64,000 nt of DNA. Origin: Sphingomonas sp. (lineage in GTDB: Bacteria; Pseudomonadota; Alphaproteobacteria; Sphingomonadales; Sphingomonadaceae). The stretch covers positions 62,001 to 126,000 of the forward strand of contig NZ_JAGIAM010000005.1 of the NCBI RefSeq assembly GCF_017744835.1, in the 5' to 3' direction. How positions within the stretch are numbered: the stretch's first letter is position 1; each line of letters starts with the position of its first letter. Of this stretch, positions 22,851 through 31,689 are shown one piece after another. Under the pieces are notes generated by a model. It was not told the DNA's origin and ran no database searches. It saw only the letters and a list, made by a program, of their open reading frames with translations. A program made the position numbers and the translations under genes.

Positions 22851-23038
22851 CAGAGGCGGAGCATCTGGCGGCCATCAGGGATGCCGCGCTCGACTACATC
22901 GCGGCAGTGCAATCGTCGGTTCTGTCGCACGACGCTGTCCTCATAGACTTCCCCCTTGAGGTGGAGGAGAGGCTGTTGTCGCTTCTGGCGCCAGATTATG
23001 GCTTGACTGGTGCGCACTTATATGTCAGCGATATGTAA
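22847..23038 (+). CDS. Small acidic prophage protein
   Basis: 63 residues from GTG 22847 (GTGA overlap). MTEAEHLAAIRDAALDYIAAVQ...VEERLLSLLAPDYGL. Acidic, helical. Last gene of the rightward early operon before a terminator. Unknown. Confidence 0.6.
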   Translation: MTEAEHLAAIRDAALDYIAAVQSSVLSHDAVLIDFPLEVEERLLSLLAPDYGLTGAHLYVSDM

Positions 23039-23116
23039 GTCGCACTAGTTGCGCCCAGCCCGAAAGGAAGGTGATCAAGCATCTCCTCTGTGGGCCGGGT
23101 TAGTGCCCACCAATCG

Positions 23117-23139
23117 GCCCGCCATTGAGCGGGCTTTTT
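23117..23139 (+). terminator. Terminator ending the rightward early operon
   Basis: GCCCGC-CATTGA-GCGGGC hairpin followed by five T. Lies 80 bp after the last early gene and about 125 bp before the packaging genes, so it separates early and late transcription. Confidence 0.82.
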
Positions 23140-23264
23140 CGTATCCGGCACACGCCGGTCCCGCCAGCCCACTATCCGGCGCACGTACAGAATGGCCGAG
23201 AGCCCTTAGCTCGCGTCCGGCACTGGTTGAGCTGGCGGGAACTATTCAACACAGGAGCAACCGC

Positions 23265-23810
23265 ATGGGACGGCCCACCGACTTCACGTCGGAGCTGGCG
23301 TGCATTTATGGGCTCTTCGATAGCACGGGCGCGCTCCGCTACGTGGGCAAGGCTCGGGACGCGAAGGCTAGGCTAAAGGACCATATGAGGGAGTGCCGCG
23401 GCCATCGCCGCCGTACGCCGCTCTATGACTGGCTTCGCAAGCATGGTGTTCCCGAGATGCGCCTCCTTGAGGCCGATTGCGTCGATTGGCGCGAAGCTGA
23501 GAGGCGGCACATTTCTGAGGCCAGAGCGCGCGGTGAGAGATTGCTCAATATCGCTGACGGGGGCGACCAGCCTCATTGTCCTGCGGAAATTCGGGCTCGC
23601 AACGGCGCCGCGAATGCGGCGGCCATTCACGGCGATCCTCTCAAGAAGAGGATCTGGAATGCCAAGAGGGCGCTGGCGCAAGGGCTCCGCCAAGGTATGG
23701 TGATGAATTCCACCCGCGCGAAGATGCGGGAGGCTGCTCACCGGTTGCCGCATCTTTTTGGTGAGTGGGCCACCATTCCCGACCGCGAGGAGCGGGCTTA
23801 TGAGCGGTGA
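23265..23810 (+). CDS. GIY-YIG nuclease next to terminase
   Basis: 181 residues from ATG 23265 (AGGAG upstream; the longer in-frame extension to 23049 is low-complexity). ACIYGLFDSTGALRYVGKARDAKARLKDHMRE (residues 10-42) is a GIY-YIG domain: the I-Y-G and Y-V-G motifs plus the basic Arg in ARLKDH. NIADGGDQP near residue 95 is common in homing GIY-YIG proteins. It overlaps the terS start by 11 bp. Phages usually have an HNH here, and a nuclease next to terminase often assists cos-type packaging. Confidence 0.82.
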   Translation: MGRPTDFTSELACIYGLFDSTGALRYVGKARDAKARLKDHMRECRGHRRRTPLYDWLRKHGVPEMRLLEADCVDWREAERRHISEARARGERLLNIADGGDQPHCPAEIRARNGAANAAAIHGDPLKKRIWNAKRALAQGLRQGMVMNSTRAKMREAAHRLPHLFGEWATIPDREERAYER

Positions 23811-24111
23811 TGATACACCGAAGAAAACACCGGGTAACGGAAACCTCATGCCGCCGTGGCAGCCGGGGCAGTCTGGTAATCCGGCTGGAAGGCCAAAGGG
23901 GTCGCGGGCAAAGCTGGCTGAGGACTTCTGCCAGGCGCTTTTAGACGACTTCGCCGAAGGTGGCGCTGAGGCTATCAAGCTGATGCGGGCCGAGAAGCCC
24001 AACGAGTATGTCCGAGCAATCGCCAGCGTGATCCCCAAAGAGTTCGAGGGCAACCTGACTGGCGACCTATCGGATGAATTGAAATCGTGGTTGGGCCTGC
24101 CGAAGTCCTAG
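23800..24111 (+). CDS. Small terminase subunit (DUF5681-like)
   Basis: 103 residues from ATG 23800. The start region PPWQPGQSGNPAGRPKGSRAKLAEDFCQALLDDF is the DUF5681 motif (GNPxGRPKGS) found in small terminases and terminase-associated proteins. The helical C-terminal half (GGAEAIKLMRAEKPNEYVRAIASVIPKEFE) is typical. It overlaps terL by 25 bp. Recognises viral DNA for packaging. Confidence 0.85.
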   Translation: MSGDDTPKKTPGNGNLMPPWQPGQSGNPAGRPKGSRAKLAEDFCQALLDDFAEGGAEAIKLMRAEKPNEYVRAIASVIPKEFEGNLTGDLSDELKSWLGLPKS

Positions 24112-25586
24112 CCCTCGCTGCCAAGCGCTGGCCCGACAAGCGAGCCCGTCTCTCGGACGGGTTCTACAAGATCAAGACCAAGGACGGGAGCACGCAGCCA
24201 TTCCGCATGAACGCGGATCAGGCGCGGTTTCTGGCTGACCGGCATGGAATGGACGTGGTGTTGAAGGCCCGGCAAAAGGGCTTCACCACCGTCATTCAGC
24301 TCGACATGCTGGACGACTGCCTGTTCATCCCGAACACGTCGGCGGGCGTGATCGCGCACAACCTGAACGATGCGAAGGCGTTCTTCGCGGACAAGATCAA
24401 GTTCGCCTACGACAATCTGCCCGGCGCCTTCCGCGAGGTCGTGAGCGCGGAGCAGGACGCCGCGGACAGCATGAAGTTCAGCAACGGGTCCAGCATCCGC
24501 GTCGGCACGTCGCTGCGCTCGGGCACGCTCCAGCGGCTGCATGTGAGCGAATACGGCAAGCTCTGCGCGAAGTACCCGGAGAAGGCCCGAGAGGTTAGAA
24601 CCGGCGCGTTCAACACGGTTCAGGTGGGCCAGTCTATCACCGTAGAAAGCACGGCCGAGGGGCAGGCTGGCGACTTCTTCGACATGTGCGAGGCGGCGCG
24701 CAAGAAGGAGGAATCGGGCGCGAAGCTGACGCCGCTCGACTTCAAGTTCCACTTCGCCCCGTGGTTCACGAGCGAGGAATACCGGCTCGATCCTGACGGC
24801 GTGATCGTCACGCGCGAGACGGAAGAGTATTTCGCCAAGGTCGAAGCCGAGATGGGTGTCTCGCTCGATCCGTGGCAGCGCGCCTGGTACGTCAAGAAGG
24901 CGGAGCAGCAGGGCGACGACATTAAGCGGGAGTATCCCTCGACGCCGAAGGAGGCGTTCGAGGCGAGTGTCGAGGGGGCGTATTTCGGCCCGCAGCTGAC
25001 CGCGATGCGCAAGCAGGGGCGGATTTGTCGCATCCCGATCCTCGACGCGCCGGTCTACACGACCTGGGATCTTGGTTTGGACGACAGCATGGCGATCACG
25101 TTCTGGCAGGACGTGGGGCTGGAGCGTCGCGCGATCGACTATTACGAAAACAATGGCGAGGGCTTCGGCCACTACGCCCGCATCCTGAGCGAGCGCGGAT
25201 ACAACTACAGCCGGCACTACATGCCGCACGACGCCGATCACCGGATGCTGAACGTCAAGGCGACGACACGGCGTCAGGAGGCTGAGAGCGCCGGCATCAA
25301 GCCGATTGAGGTGTTGAAGCGCATCGCGACCGAGCAGGATGGTATTGAGGCGAGCCGCGCCTTCATGCCGAAGGTCTACATCGATGAGGACCGCTGCGCG
25401 CAGCTGATCAAGTGCCTCGATAGCTACCGCAAGGAATGGGACGACAAGCGCGGGTGCTTCAAGGACCATCCGCTGCACGACTGGTCCAGTCACGGGTACA
25501 AGTCATTCGAGGGAGCGGCGATCCGGCCGCAGCCGCAGGCCCAGCAGCCTATCGACCTTTCACGCCTGACGAGGGGAATCGCATGA
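24087..25586 (+). CDS. Terminase large subunit
   Basis: 499 residues from GTG 24087. ATPase: VVLKARQKGFTTVIQLD (about residue 53) replaces a classic Walker A as in many podovirus terminases, with AHNLNDAKAFFADKIKFAYD and STAEGQAGDFF later. Nuclease domain: YTTWDLGLDDSMAITFWQ (about 322-340) supplies the first Asp pair, and YMPHDADHRMLN and the KCLDSYRKEWDDKRG segment the rest. Packages DNA into the prohead with the portal. Confidence 0.92.
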   Translation: MVGPAEVLALAAKRWPDKRARLSDGFYKIKTKDGSTQPFRMNADQARFLADRHGMDVVLKARQKGFTTVIQLDMLDDCLFIPNTSAGVIAHNLNDAKAFFADKIKFAYDNLPGAFREVVSAEQDAADSMKFSNGSSIRVGTSLRSGTLQRLHVSEYGKLCAKYPEKAREVRTGAFNTVQVGQSITVESTAEGQAGDFFDMCEAARKKEESGAKLTPLDFKFHFAPWFTSEEYRLDPDGVIVTRETEEYFAKVEAEMGVSLDPWQRAWYVKKAEQQGDDIKREYPSTPKEAFEASVEGAYFGPQLTAMRKQGRICRIPILDAPVYTTWDLGLDDSMAITFWQDVGLERRAIDYYENNGEGFGHYARILSERGYNYSRHYMPHDADHRMLNVKATTRRQEAESAGIKPIEVLKRIATEQDGIEASRAFMPKVYIDEDRCAQLIKCLDSYRKEWDDKRGCFKDHPLHDWSSHGYKSFEGAAIRPQPQAQQPIDLSRLTRGIA

Positions 25587-25777
25587 GCCGCTATTTCTCG
25601 CGCCCGGCAAAGCCGATCCGCGCCGATGATGACTGGTGGTACGCCCCCACCCCGTTGCTGCCGTCACTTTCCGTCAGCGATCACGAGCCCACGGACACCG
25701 GTTTGCTCGATGTGCGGGGCGATCCGATCGTGCGTGCCCCGAACCCTATGGGCTTTGGCAAGGACGCGGAATGGTGA
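25583..25777 (+). CDS. Small protein between terminase and portal
   Basis: 64 residues (GAGGGG upstream; ATGA overlap with terL). MSRYFSRPAKPIRADDDWWYAP...; overlaps the portal start by 7 bp. No family recognised; may be a linker gene of unknown function. Confidence 0.6.
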   Translation: MSRYFSRPAKPIRADDDWWYAPTPLLPSLSVSDHEPTDTGLLDVRGDPIVRAPNPMGFGKDAEW

Positions 25778-27738
25778 TCGAGCTTCCCGCGGATCTTCTC
25801 AACCACCTGCAGGGCGAGCACCAGCGCGCCTTCGACACGTCGCTCATGGAAGAACGCAAGATCGCGGTCGAGTTCTACCAGGGCAAGCCGTTCGGTGATG
25901 AGGTCGAGGGCCGGTCGCAGCTGGTGACGCGAGACGTTGCCGAGGTGATCGATTACGTCGCCATCAACGTGCTGCAGAAGGTCATCAGCGACAAGGTTGT
26001 TGAGTTCGAGGCGCGTCGGGAAGCAGACGTTGAACGCGCTGCCGAGGCTACCGAACTGGTGGCGTGGCAGTTCATGCGCGAGCAGGCGGGCATTTCGATC
26101 GTCCGCTCCGCGCTCCTGTCGGGGCTCAAGGAAAAGACGGGCGTCCTCAAGACTTGGGTGGAGCAGGCCGAGGAAACGGTCGAGGGTTTCGCTACCAACC
26201 TTGACGACGAAAGCATCATCGCGGCCGAGGAAACTGGCGAGTACGACGCCGATCCGGTCACGGGCGAGGTTGTGCCGCTTCACCGGGTCCTGCGGCGCGT
26301 CAAAGCCCCTGCGCGGTTCCGTGACAGTGCGGTGCCCAACGAGGAATTTGGGTTCTCGCCGGATGCGCGCAGTCTCGATGAGGCCGGGTACATCGTCCAT
26401 CGCACCCGCTATTCGCTATTCCAGCTGGCGGAGACGTTCGGCATCCCGCACGAGGAAGCGGCGCTGTACGGGGATGACACGGGCGTCGGGCGCCAGCTTT
26501 CGGACGCTCGCGATTCCGGGCGCTCGTACAAGGACGGCGACGACAGCGGCAGCGGGCTCGCTCGCAAGGTTTGGGTCGAAGAGGAATACGTTCGCTGGGA
26601 CTGGAACGGCGACGGCCATGCCGAACTGATCCGGGTGCAGCGCGTCGGAACCCGAGGGATTTCGGTCGAGCAGGTAGACGAACAGCCTTTCGTCATCTGG
26701 TCGCCCTTCCCCGCCGAGCACCGCATCGTTGGCGAGAGCCTTGCCGACAAGACGATGGACATTCAGCGCATCCGCTCGATGCTGCTTCGGCAGGCGATGG
26801 ACGCGCTCTATTTCGCCAATGCGCCGCGGTCGCTGATCGAAACGTCCAACATGGACCCGAACACGATCGATGACATGCTGAGCATCGTGCCCGGCGCGCC
26901 GATCCGCTATACGGGTACCGCGCCGCAGCCGTGGCAGATGCCATTCGCCGCGCCGCATGCATTTACCGCGCTGGAGTTCATGACTGGCGAGCGCGAGAGC
27001 CGCACGGGCGTCACGCGGCACAACCAGGGGCTCAACCCGGACAGCCTCAACAAGACCGCCTCGGGAATGGCGATGCTGCGAGAATCGGGCGACCAGATCC
27101 CCGAATACATCGCCTACAACTTCGCGGAATGCCTCGCTGAGCTGTTCGAAAAGAAGCTGCGCCTAATGAACAAGCACGGCAAGACCGCCGAGCTGCGCGT
27201 CGGGGGCGAGTTCAAGCAGGTTGATGCGGGCACGCTGAGCAGCGACATGGACCTCGGCATCCGCGTCGGGCTCGGCACGGGCCGGAAAGACCAGCGTCTC
27301 CAGCATCGCATGATGCTGCTCGACCTGCAGAAGCAGGCGAGGGAAATCGGCTCGCCGCTGGTTGACGACAAGAAGCTCTACAACAGCGCCGAGGGCATCG
27401 TTGCTGATGCCGGCCTTGGCGACGTGAACAACTTCTTCAACGATCCCGACACCGTGCAGCAGGACCCGAACGCGGAGCTGCAGAAGGACCCGGCGACGAT
27501 CGAGGCCGAGGGCAAAGTCGCGGTGGAGATTGAGAAGGAGCGGACCCGACAGGCGGAAATCGCCGCCCGCGCGGAGAAGGACGCAGCCATCCTCAACAAC
27601 GAACTGCAGATCAAGGCGATGGGCCAGCAGCGCGAATACGCTCTTGGCCGCGAGCGCATGTATCTGGAGCTGGGCATGGCCTATGACCGCGAAGGCTTGG
27701 CCCCCGACTTCCGACCCGGCGGGAGGCTCGACGCATGA
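25771..27738 (+). CDS. Podovirus-type portal protein
   Basis: 655 residues from ATG 25771 (MVIELPADLLNHLQGEHQRAF); the ORF extends upstream but in another gene's reading. VEFYQGKPFGDEVEGRSQLVTRDVAEVIDY, EQVDEQPFVIWSPFPAEHRIVGESLADKTMDIQRIRSMLLRQAMDALYFANAP and GVTRHNQGLNPDSLNKTASGMAML are portal signatures. The C-terminal 120 residues form an Ala/Glu/Lys helix. Directly after terL and before the scaffold, the usual order. Confidence 0.93.
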   Translation: MVIELPADLLNHLQGEHQRAFDTSLMEERKIAVEFYQGKPFGDEVEGRSQLVTRDVAEVIDYVAINVLQKVISDKVVEFEARREADVERAAEATELVAWQFMREQAGISIVRSALLSGLKEKTGVLKTWVEQAEETVEGFATNLDDESIIAAEETGEYDADPVTGEVVPLHRVLRRVKAPARFRDSAVPNEEFGFSPDARSLDEAGYIVHRTRYSLFQLAETFGIPHEEAALYGDDTGVGRQLSDARDSGRSYKDGDDSGSGLARKVWVEEEYVRWDWNGDGHAELIRVQRVGTRGISVEQVDEQPFVIWSPFPAEHRIVGESLADKTMDIQRIRSMLLRQAMDALYFANAPRSLIETSNMDPNTIDDMLSIVPGAPIRYTGTAPQPWQMPFAAPHAFTALEFMTGERESRTGVTRHNQGLNPDSLNKTASGMAMLRESGDQIPEYIAYNFAECLAELFEKKLRLMNKHGKTAELRVGGEFKQVDAGTLSSDMDLGIRVGLGTGRKDQRLQHRMMLLDLQKQAREIGSPLVDDKKLYNSAEGIVADAGLGDVNNFFNDPDTVQQDPNAELQKDPATIEAEGKVAVEIEKERTRQAEIAARAEKDAAILNNELQIKAMGQQREYALGRERMYLELGMAYDREGLAPDFRPGGRLDA

Positions 27739-28061
27739 CGCCCGAGGATCAGATCGAGGCAGGTCGCCGCGCCAAAGCTGCGCTTGCGGTCCTTGATGAT
27801 GCGTTCGACGCAGTGTCCGAGGGCTATCTTACCCGCCTTCGCCAGATCGCAGTCGCCGAGCCGTGGGCCGCTGACAAGCTTCGCTCCCTCGCGCTTGCAC
27901 AGCAGATCGCGGAGGGCGTGCGCAACCACATCAAGGCGATTGCCGCGGGGGCAAACGTCGGCGAGGCAGAACTCGAGTATCGGCGGAAGATCGAGCGCAT
28001 GTCGCCCGAGCGTCGGCGCGCTCTGGGTATCGCGCTTCCGACGGACCTTTGGCGCGGATGA
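27735..28061 (+). CDS. Unknown helical late protein
   Basis: 108 residues (ATGA overlap). Entirely helical (GRRAKAALAVLDDAFDAVSEGYLTRLRQIAV...). Similar-sized helical genes follow the portal in related podoviruses; exact role unknown. Confidence 0.65.
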   Translation: MTPEDQIEAGRRAKAALAVLDDAFDAVSEGYLTRLRQIAVAEPWAADKLRSLALAQQIAEGVRNHIKAIAAGANVGEAELEYRRKIERMSPERRRALGIALPTDLWRG

Positions 28062-28204
28062 GGTGGGCAATCGAGGCGTACGAACGCCTCATCGCTGCCC
28101 AGCAGAACCAACCAGCACCGGAAGATGAGGAGCGCGCCCGGAAGGAAGCCGAGCGCCAGGCCGTCAACGCCCGCATTCGCAGGCGCCTGCCGAAAGTGAT
28201 CTGA
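28058..28204 (+). CDS. 48-residue helical protein
   Basis: ATGA-coupled to the previous gene. MRWAIEAYERLIAAQQNQPA then ARKEAERQAVNARIRRRLPKVI; strongly basic amphipathic helix. Ends 2 bp before a terminator hairpin. Unknown. Confidence 0.5.
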   Translation: MRWAIEAYERLIAAQQNQPAPEDEERARKEAERQAVNARIRRRLPKVI

Positions 28205-28206
28205 CA

Positions 28207-28231
28207 GCCGCTCATTCCGGGCGGCTTTTTT
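28207..28231 (+). terminator. Intrinsic terminator between portal and scaffold genes
   Basis: GCCGC...GCGGC 5-bp stem with a 9-nt loop followed by six T. Downstream genes then need their own promoter or antitermination; the hairpin may set different levels for portal and capsid messages. Confidence 0.65.
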
Positions 28232-28244
28232 CGTGGAGCAACCG

Positions 28245-29195
28245 ATGGACCAGCTTGCCACCGACCCGGTGGCGGCATCCGAGGTCGATCCCGCCGAAGA
28301 CCCGGCGGAAGTCACCGGAGCCGCCGAGGAACAGCCTTCGCTTGAAGGCGACATGTACCCCGAAGACGCATCCGAACCGGAGGGTGTCGAGGGGGAGGAG
28401 AACCCCGACGAACCGGAGGGCGAACCGGACGAACCGGCCATCGAGCCCCCGCATTCGTGGAAAGCCGAAGACAAGGAGCGGTGGGCGAACATCCCCCGCG
28501 AGGCCCAGGAGATCATCGCGCGGCGGGAAACCGAGGTCGCGCGGCTGATCACCGACAAGGGCAAGGAAGTCGAGCAGGCCAAGACCGAGACCGTCACGCA
28601 GGCGGCGCAAGAGATTGCGGCATTCCGGGACCAGCAGGCGCAGACCTATCTCCAGCTCGCGGCGCAGATCATGCCGCAGGAGCCGGATCAGCGGTTGCTC
28701 TACTCGGACGATCCGCAACATCACGTCCTCTACAATCAGCAGCGCGCCATTTGGGAGAGCGCCGTAGCCCAGCAACAGCGGTTGCAGCTGGCGGCGCAGC
28801 ACGAAGCGGCGGAGGCCCAGCGGATACAGCAGGACTTGGAGGCGCAGGCGAAGGCGGCGGATGACGCCAAGCTTCGCGAAGCCTTCCCCGAGTGGTTCGA
28901 TGACGGCGAGACCGGAAAGAAGCTCCAGAGCGAGTTGAAGTCCGCGGCCGACGAACTCGGATACTCGGAACTCTGGGAACAGCGAAACGCAGCCGATGTG
29001 CTGGCGCTTCGGAAGGTGGCGGAGTGGCGCGCTGATGCGCGGCGCTGGCAGTCCTACGACCGCAACCGTCGCAACCCGAACGGCACGTACAAGGCGGCCC
29101 AGCGGCAGCTTCCTCCCGTGACCAAGCCCGGCAGCGCTCCGGGGAACGCGGTGCAGAGCACCGACCCCGTGAAGCTGCTCTATCCCAACGACTGA
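28245..29195 (+). CDS. Scaffold-like protein
   Basis: 316 residues from ATG 28245 (GGAG 6 nt upstream; a GTG at 28233 adds four residues). Very acidic N-terminus (about 75 residues rich in D/E/P) and a long Gln/Ala/Glu coiled coil (ETEVARLITDKGKEVEQAKTETVTQAAQEIAA, LQLAAQHEAAEAQRIQQDL), ending in a Pro/Gly-rich tail. Size, composition and position just before the capsid gene match phage scaffolding proteins. Confidence 0.82.
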   Translation: MDQLATDPVAASEVDPAEDPAEVTGAAEEQPSLEGDMYPEDASEPEGVEGEENPDEPEGEPDEPAIEPPHSWKAEDKERWANIPREAQEIIARRETEVARLITDKGKEVEQAKTETVTQAAQEIAAFRDQQAQTYLQLAAQIMPQEPDQRLLYSDDPQHHVLYNQQRAIWESAVAQQQRLQLAAQHEAAEAQRIQQDLEAQAKAADDAKLREAFPEWFDDGETGKKLQSELKSAADELGYSELWEQRNAADVLALRKVAEWRADARRWQSYDRNRRNPNGTYKAAQRQLPPVTKPGSAPGNAVQSTDPVKLLYPND

Positions 29196-29208
29196 TTAGG
29201 AGGCCAGC

Positions 29209-30213
29209 ATGGCTACGATCGGGAATTCGTACCTGAATCTCATCGATATCTACAAGCGCAGCGATGCCAACAAGAACATCGTTCCCGTCATCGAGGCGCT
29301 CAACACCCTCAACCCCTTGATGCAGGACGCCTTCGTGGTGGAGTGCAACCAGGGCACCAAGCACCTGACCACCACGCGCACCGGCCTTCCCGCCGTGACG
29401 TGGGGCCGGCTGTACCAGGGCATCCCGCAGAGCAAGTCCACCACGCAGCAGGTCGAGGACACGACCGGTTTCGTGGAGGGCCTGTCGTTCGTGGACAACC
29501 GCCTGCTCGAAATCTCGAAGAACCCCGGCGCCGTCCGCATGTCGGAAGCGCAGCCGTTTCTCGAATCGATCGCGCAGGAGGTTCAGACGAACTTCTTCTA
29601 CGGCGACACGGCGACCACCCCCGAGCGGTTCAAGGGCCTCGGCGCGCGCTACAACAGCCTCGCCAATCCGAACGTGATCAGCGGCGGCGGCGTGGGCTCG
29701 GACAACATGTCCATCTGGTTCGTGACCCACGGCTCCAACCAGACGCGCATCATCTACCCGGAGGGGACCACCGCCGGTATCAGCCGCAAGGACAAGGGCG
29801 AGCAGCGCGTCACGGACGACCTCGGCAACGCCTACTACGGCAAGGAAGAGGAATTCCGGCAGTATGTCGGCGTTTCGGTCGGCGACTGGCGCTGGAACGC
29901 GCGCGTCGCGAACATTGACGTGTCGGATCTGCTCGCGGGCACGACCGACCCGTACAAGTTCCTCCGCCAGGGCTATTGGAAGCTGCAGGGGCGCCGCAAC
30001 GGCAAGGTCCGCAACGGCGGCATGATCACTCCGGGCCGCACCGTCATCTACGCCAACCGGGACTTCCTGCTGGCGCTAGATGCGGCGACCACCAACGCCA
30101 ACAAGGTGCAGCTGACCCCGGACGAGGTCGCCGGCACCGAAGTGCTGACGTACCGCGGCATTCCCATTCGCGAGACGGACGCGCTGATCAACAGCGAAGC
30201 TCTGGTTTCGTAA
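29209..30213 (+). CDS. Major capsid protein
   Basis: 334 residues, GGAGG upstream. MATIGNSYLNLIDIYKRSDANKNIVPVIEALNTLNPLMQDA and LPAVTWGRLYQGIPQSKSTTQQVEDTTGFVEG fit the podovirus HK97-fold capsid family found with Bbp16-like cement proteins (BPP-1 lineage); YRGIPIRETDALINSEALV is a typical end. High expression is expected. Identified by context and sequence pattern, no search done. Confidence 0.9.
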   Translation: MATIGNSYLNLIDIYKRSDANKNIVPVIEALNTLNPLMQDAFVVECNQGTKHLTTTRTGLPAVTWGRLYQGIPQSKSTTQQVEDTTGFVEGLSFVDNRLLEISKNPGAVRMSEAQPFLESIAQEVQTNFFYGDTATTPERFKGLGARYNSLANPNVISGGGVGSDNMSIWFVTHGSNQTRIIYPEGTTAGISRKDKGEQRVTDDLGNAYYGKEEEFRQYVGVSVGDWRWNARVANIDVSDLLAGTTDPYKFLRQGYWKLQGRRNGKVRNGGMITPGRTVIYANRDFLLALDAATTNANKVQLTPDEVAGTEVLTYRGIPIRETDALINSEALVS

Positions 30214-30225
30214 GGAGAAACAGAC

Positions 30226-30657
30226 ATGATCATGGATCGCACGCTCCTGTTCAGCGATGGGCAGGCCATCACCGCGACTGCGGCCTCGACCAACACCGTC
30301 GATCTGGGCGCAACGGGCACCGTCTACGGCGCTTCGTCGCCCATCGTCCGCGACGTTGGCCCCGGCCTCGGGGTGCCGCTGCACTGCGGCGTCACGCAGT
30401 CCTTTAACAACCTCACGTCGCTCACGATTTCGATCGAGACCGACGACAATGCGGCGTTCTCGTCGGCGGTGACGGTGTTCACCTCGCCGGCCTACACGCT
30501 CGCGCAGCTGGCGGCGGGCGCGAAGCAGCTCCTTCCGACCCACATCCCCGTGGGGACGAACGAGCGCTACATGCGCCTCAAGTATACCGTCGCCGGCACC
30601 GCGCCCACGCTCGGCAAGATCACTGCCGGCGTCGTTGACGGCCGCCAGTCGGCCTAA
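30226..30657 (+). CDS. Bbp16-like capsid cement protein
   Basis: 143 residues (AAGGAG upstream). RTLLFSDGQAITATAASTNTVDLGATGTVYGASSPIVRDVGPGLGVPLHCGVTQSFNNLTSLTISIETDDNAAFSSA matches my memory of the Bbp16 cement family of BPP-1, a strand-rich jelly-roll-type decoration protein that sits at capsid three-fold sites. Immediately after the capsid gene as in that family. Confidence 0.85.
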   Translation: MIMDRTLLFSDGQAITATAASTNTVDLGATGTVYGASSPIVRDVGPGLGVPLHCGVTQSFNNLTSLTISIETDDNAAFSSAVTVFTSPAYTLAQLAAGAKQLLPTHIPVGTNERYMRLKYTVAGTAPTLGKITAGVVDGRQSA

Positions 30658-30673
30658 CCCGGAGGTTATGAAC

Positions 30674-30979
30674 ATGAAGAAGATGCAGGCATACACCTCC
30701 ACGCTCCCCGTGGAGCAGCCGCAGGGCGTCTACAACAAGCCGGGCGAGGTGTTCTATTCGGACACCGACAAGCCCGGCGAGGGCTGGGAAAAGGTCGATC
30801 CCAAGGACGCAGCCGCGATCGAGGCCGCGACCAACCCGGTGCCCGAGGACGCCAATCTGGAGGCCGCCTCCAAGGCCGCGCTGGAGGCCGTGGCAATCAT
30901 GCGCCACGTCAACATCGCCGGGCTCGACAAGCCGGCGCTGATCACGGCCATCAAGGCTTCGTACGAACCGAAGCTGTGA
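30674..30979 (+). CDS. Unknown late protein
   Basis: About 101 residues from ATG 30674 (GGAGG 8 nt upstream). TLPVEQPQGVYNKPGEVFYSDTDKPGEGWEKVDPKDAAAIEAA; acidic, then a helical C-terminal half (LDKPALITAIKASYEP) that resembles a short HeH/LEM-like helix. Possibly a capsid-associated or joining protein. Followed by a terminator. Confidence 0.65.
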   Translation: MKKMQAYTSTLPVEQPQGVYNKPGEVFYSDTDKPGEGWEKVDPKDAAAIEAATNPVPEDANLEAASKAALEAVAIMRHVNIAGLDKPALITAIKASYEPKL

Positions 30980-30983
30980 TCTG

Positions 30984-31012
30984 AGAGGGCCGGGGAAACT
31001 CGGCCCTCTTTC
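30984..31012 (+). terminator. Terminator after capsid block
   Basis: AGAGGGCCG-(8 nt)-CGGCCCTCT perfect 9-bp stem followed by TTCC and a T-rich stretch. Ends or attenuates the capsid transcript before the tail genes. Confidence 0.78.
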
Positions 31013-31032
31013 CATTTTATGGAGGCGCGCGC

Positions 31033-31689
31033 ATGTCGATTGCCATCCCGACATATGCGCCCGGCGCCATCGCGTCCTACACGGACCTGATCGCCGAAAT
31101 CCGTGACCTTCTGGATGACAGCGACTATCGCCAGGACATTATCGACCGCGCGCTCCGCAAGGCCGAGGCCGAGTTCAACCGGACGCTGCGTGTCCCGGAG
31201 ATGGAGACGCGCGCGATCCTGAACGTCACGGGCGAGCTGACGCAGCTGCCCGACGACTTCCTCGAGTTGCGGTATATTTTCTCGGAAGGTAGCCCCGACG
31301 CGCCGCTCAAGAGCATGTCGCCGGCAGGGATGCTTTCGACCTATGCCGGGGTGTCGGGCACTCCCCTCGCCTACACGATCGAGGGCGCCAACCTTCGCGT
31401 TGGGCCGGTCGGCACTGCGACGCTGGAAATCCTCTATTATCGCCCGGTGCCGCAGCTTTCGGACGCCCAGGTGTCCAACTGGCTGCTTGCGAAACACCCG
31501 GACCTCTACGTGGCCGGCGCCATGTACCATCTGGCCCACCGCGAGCGTGACAGTGGCGCAATGTCCGAGTGGGCGCAGGAAGTCGCGGCACTGACGGGGG
31601 CGATCACGCAGGCAGCGGCACGCAATCGTTGGGGCGCCGCGCCGCTGACGCCCAACGGCATTCAGCAGGTCCGAGGGCCGCGTGTCTAG
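31033..31689 (+). CDS. Phage adaptor (head-tail) protein
   Basis: 218 residues. SYTDLIAEIRDLLDDSDYRQDIIDRALRKAEAEFNRTLRVPEMET, a short strand run LPDDFLELRYIFSEG, and LYVAGAMYHLAHRERDS form the helix-strand-helix pattern of the podovirus adaptor/gatekeeper (gp4-like) family. It bridges portal and nozzle. It overlaps the next gene by 8 bp. Confidence 0.85.
   Translation: MSIAIPTYAPGAIASYTDLIAEIRDLLDDSDYRQDIIDRALRKAEAEFNRTLRVPEMETRAILNVTGELTQLPDDFLELRYIFSEGSPDAPLKSMSPAGMLSTYAGVSGTPLAYTIEGANLRVGPVGTATLEILYYRPVPQLSDAQVSNWLLAKHPDLYVAGAMYHLAHRERDSGAMSEWAQEVAALTGAITQAAARNRWGAAPLTPNGIQQVRGPRV

Noticed and set aside
24108..25493. Long antisense ORF opposite terL
   Set aside because: Arg/Leu-rich, typical high-GC shadow; no ribosome site and the plus strand clearly encodes terminase.
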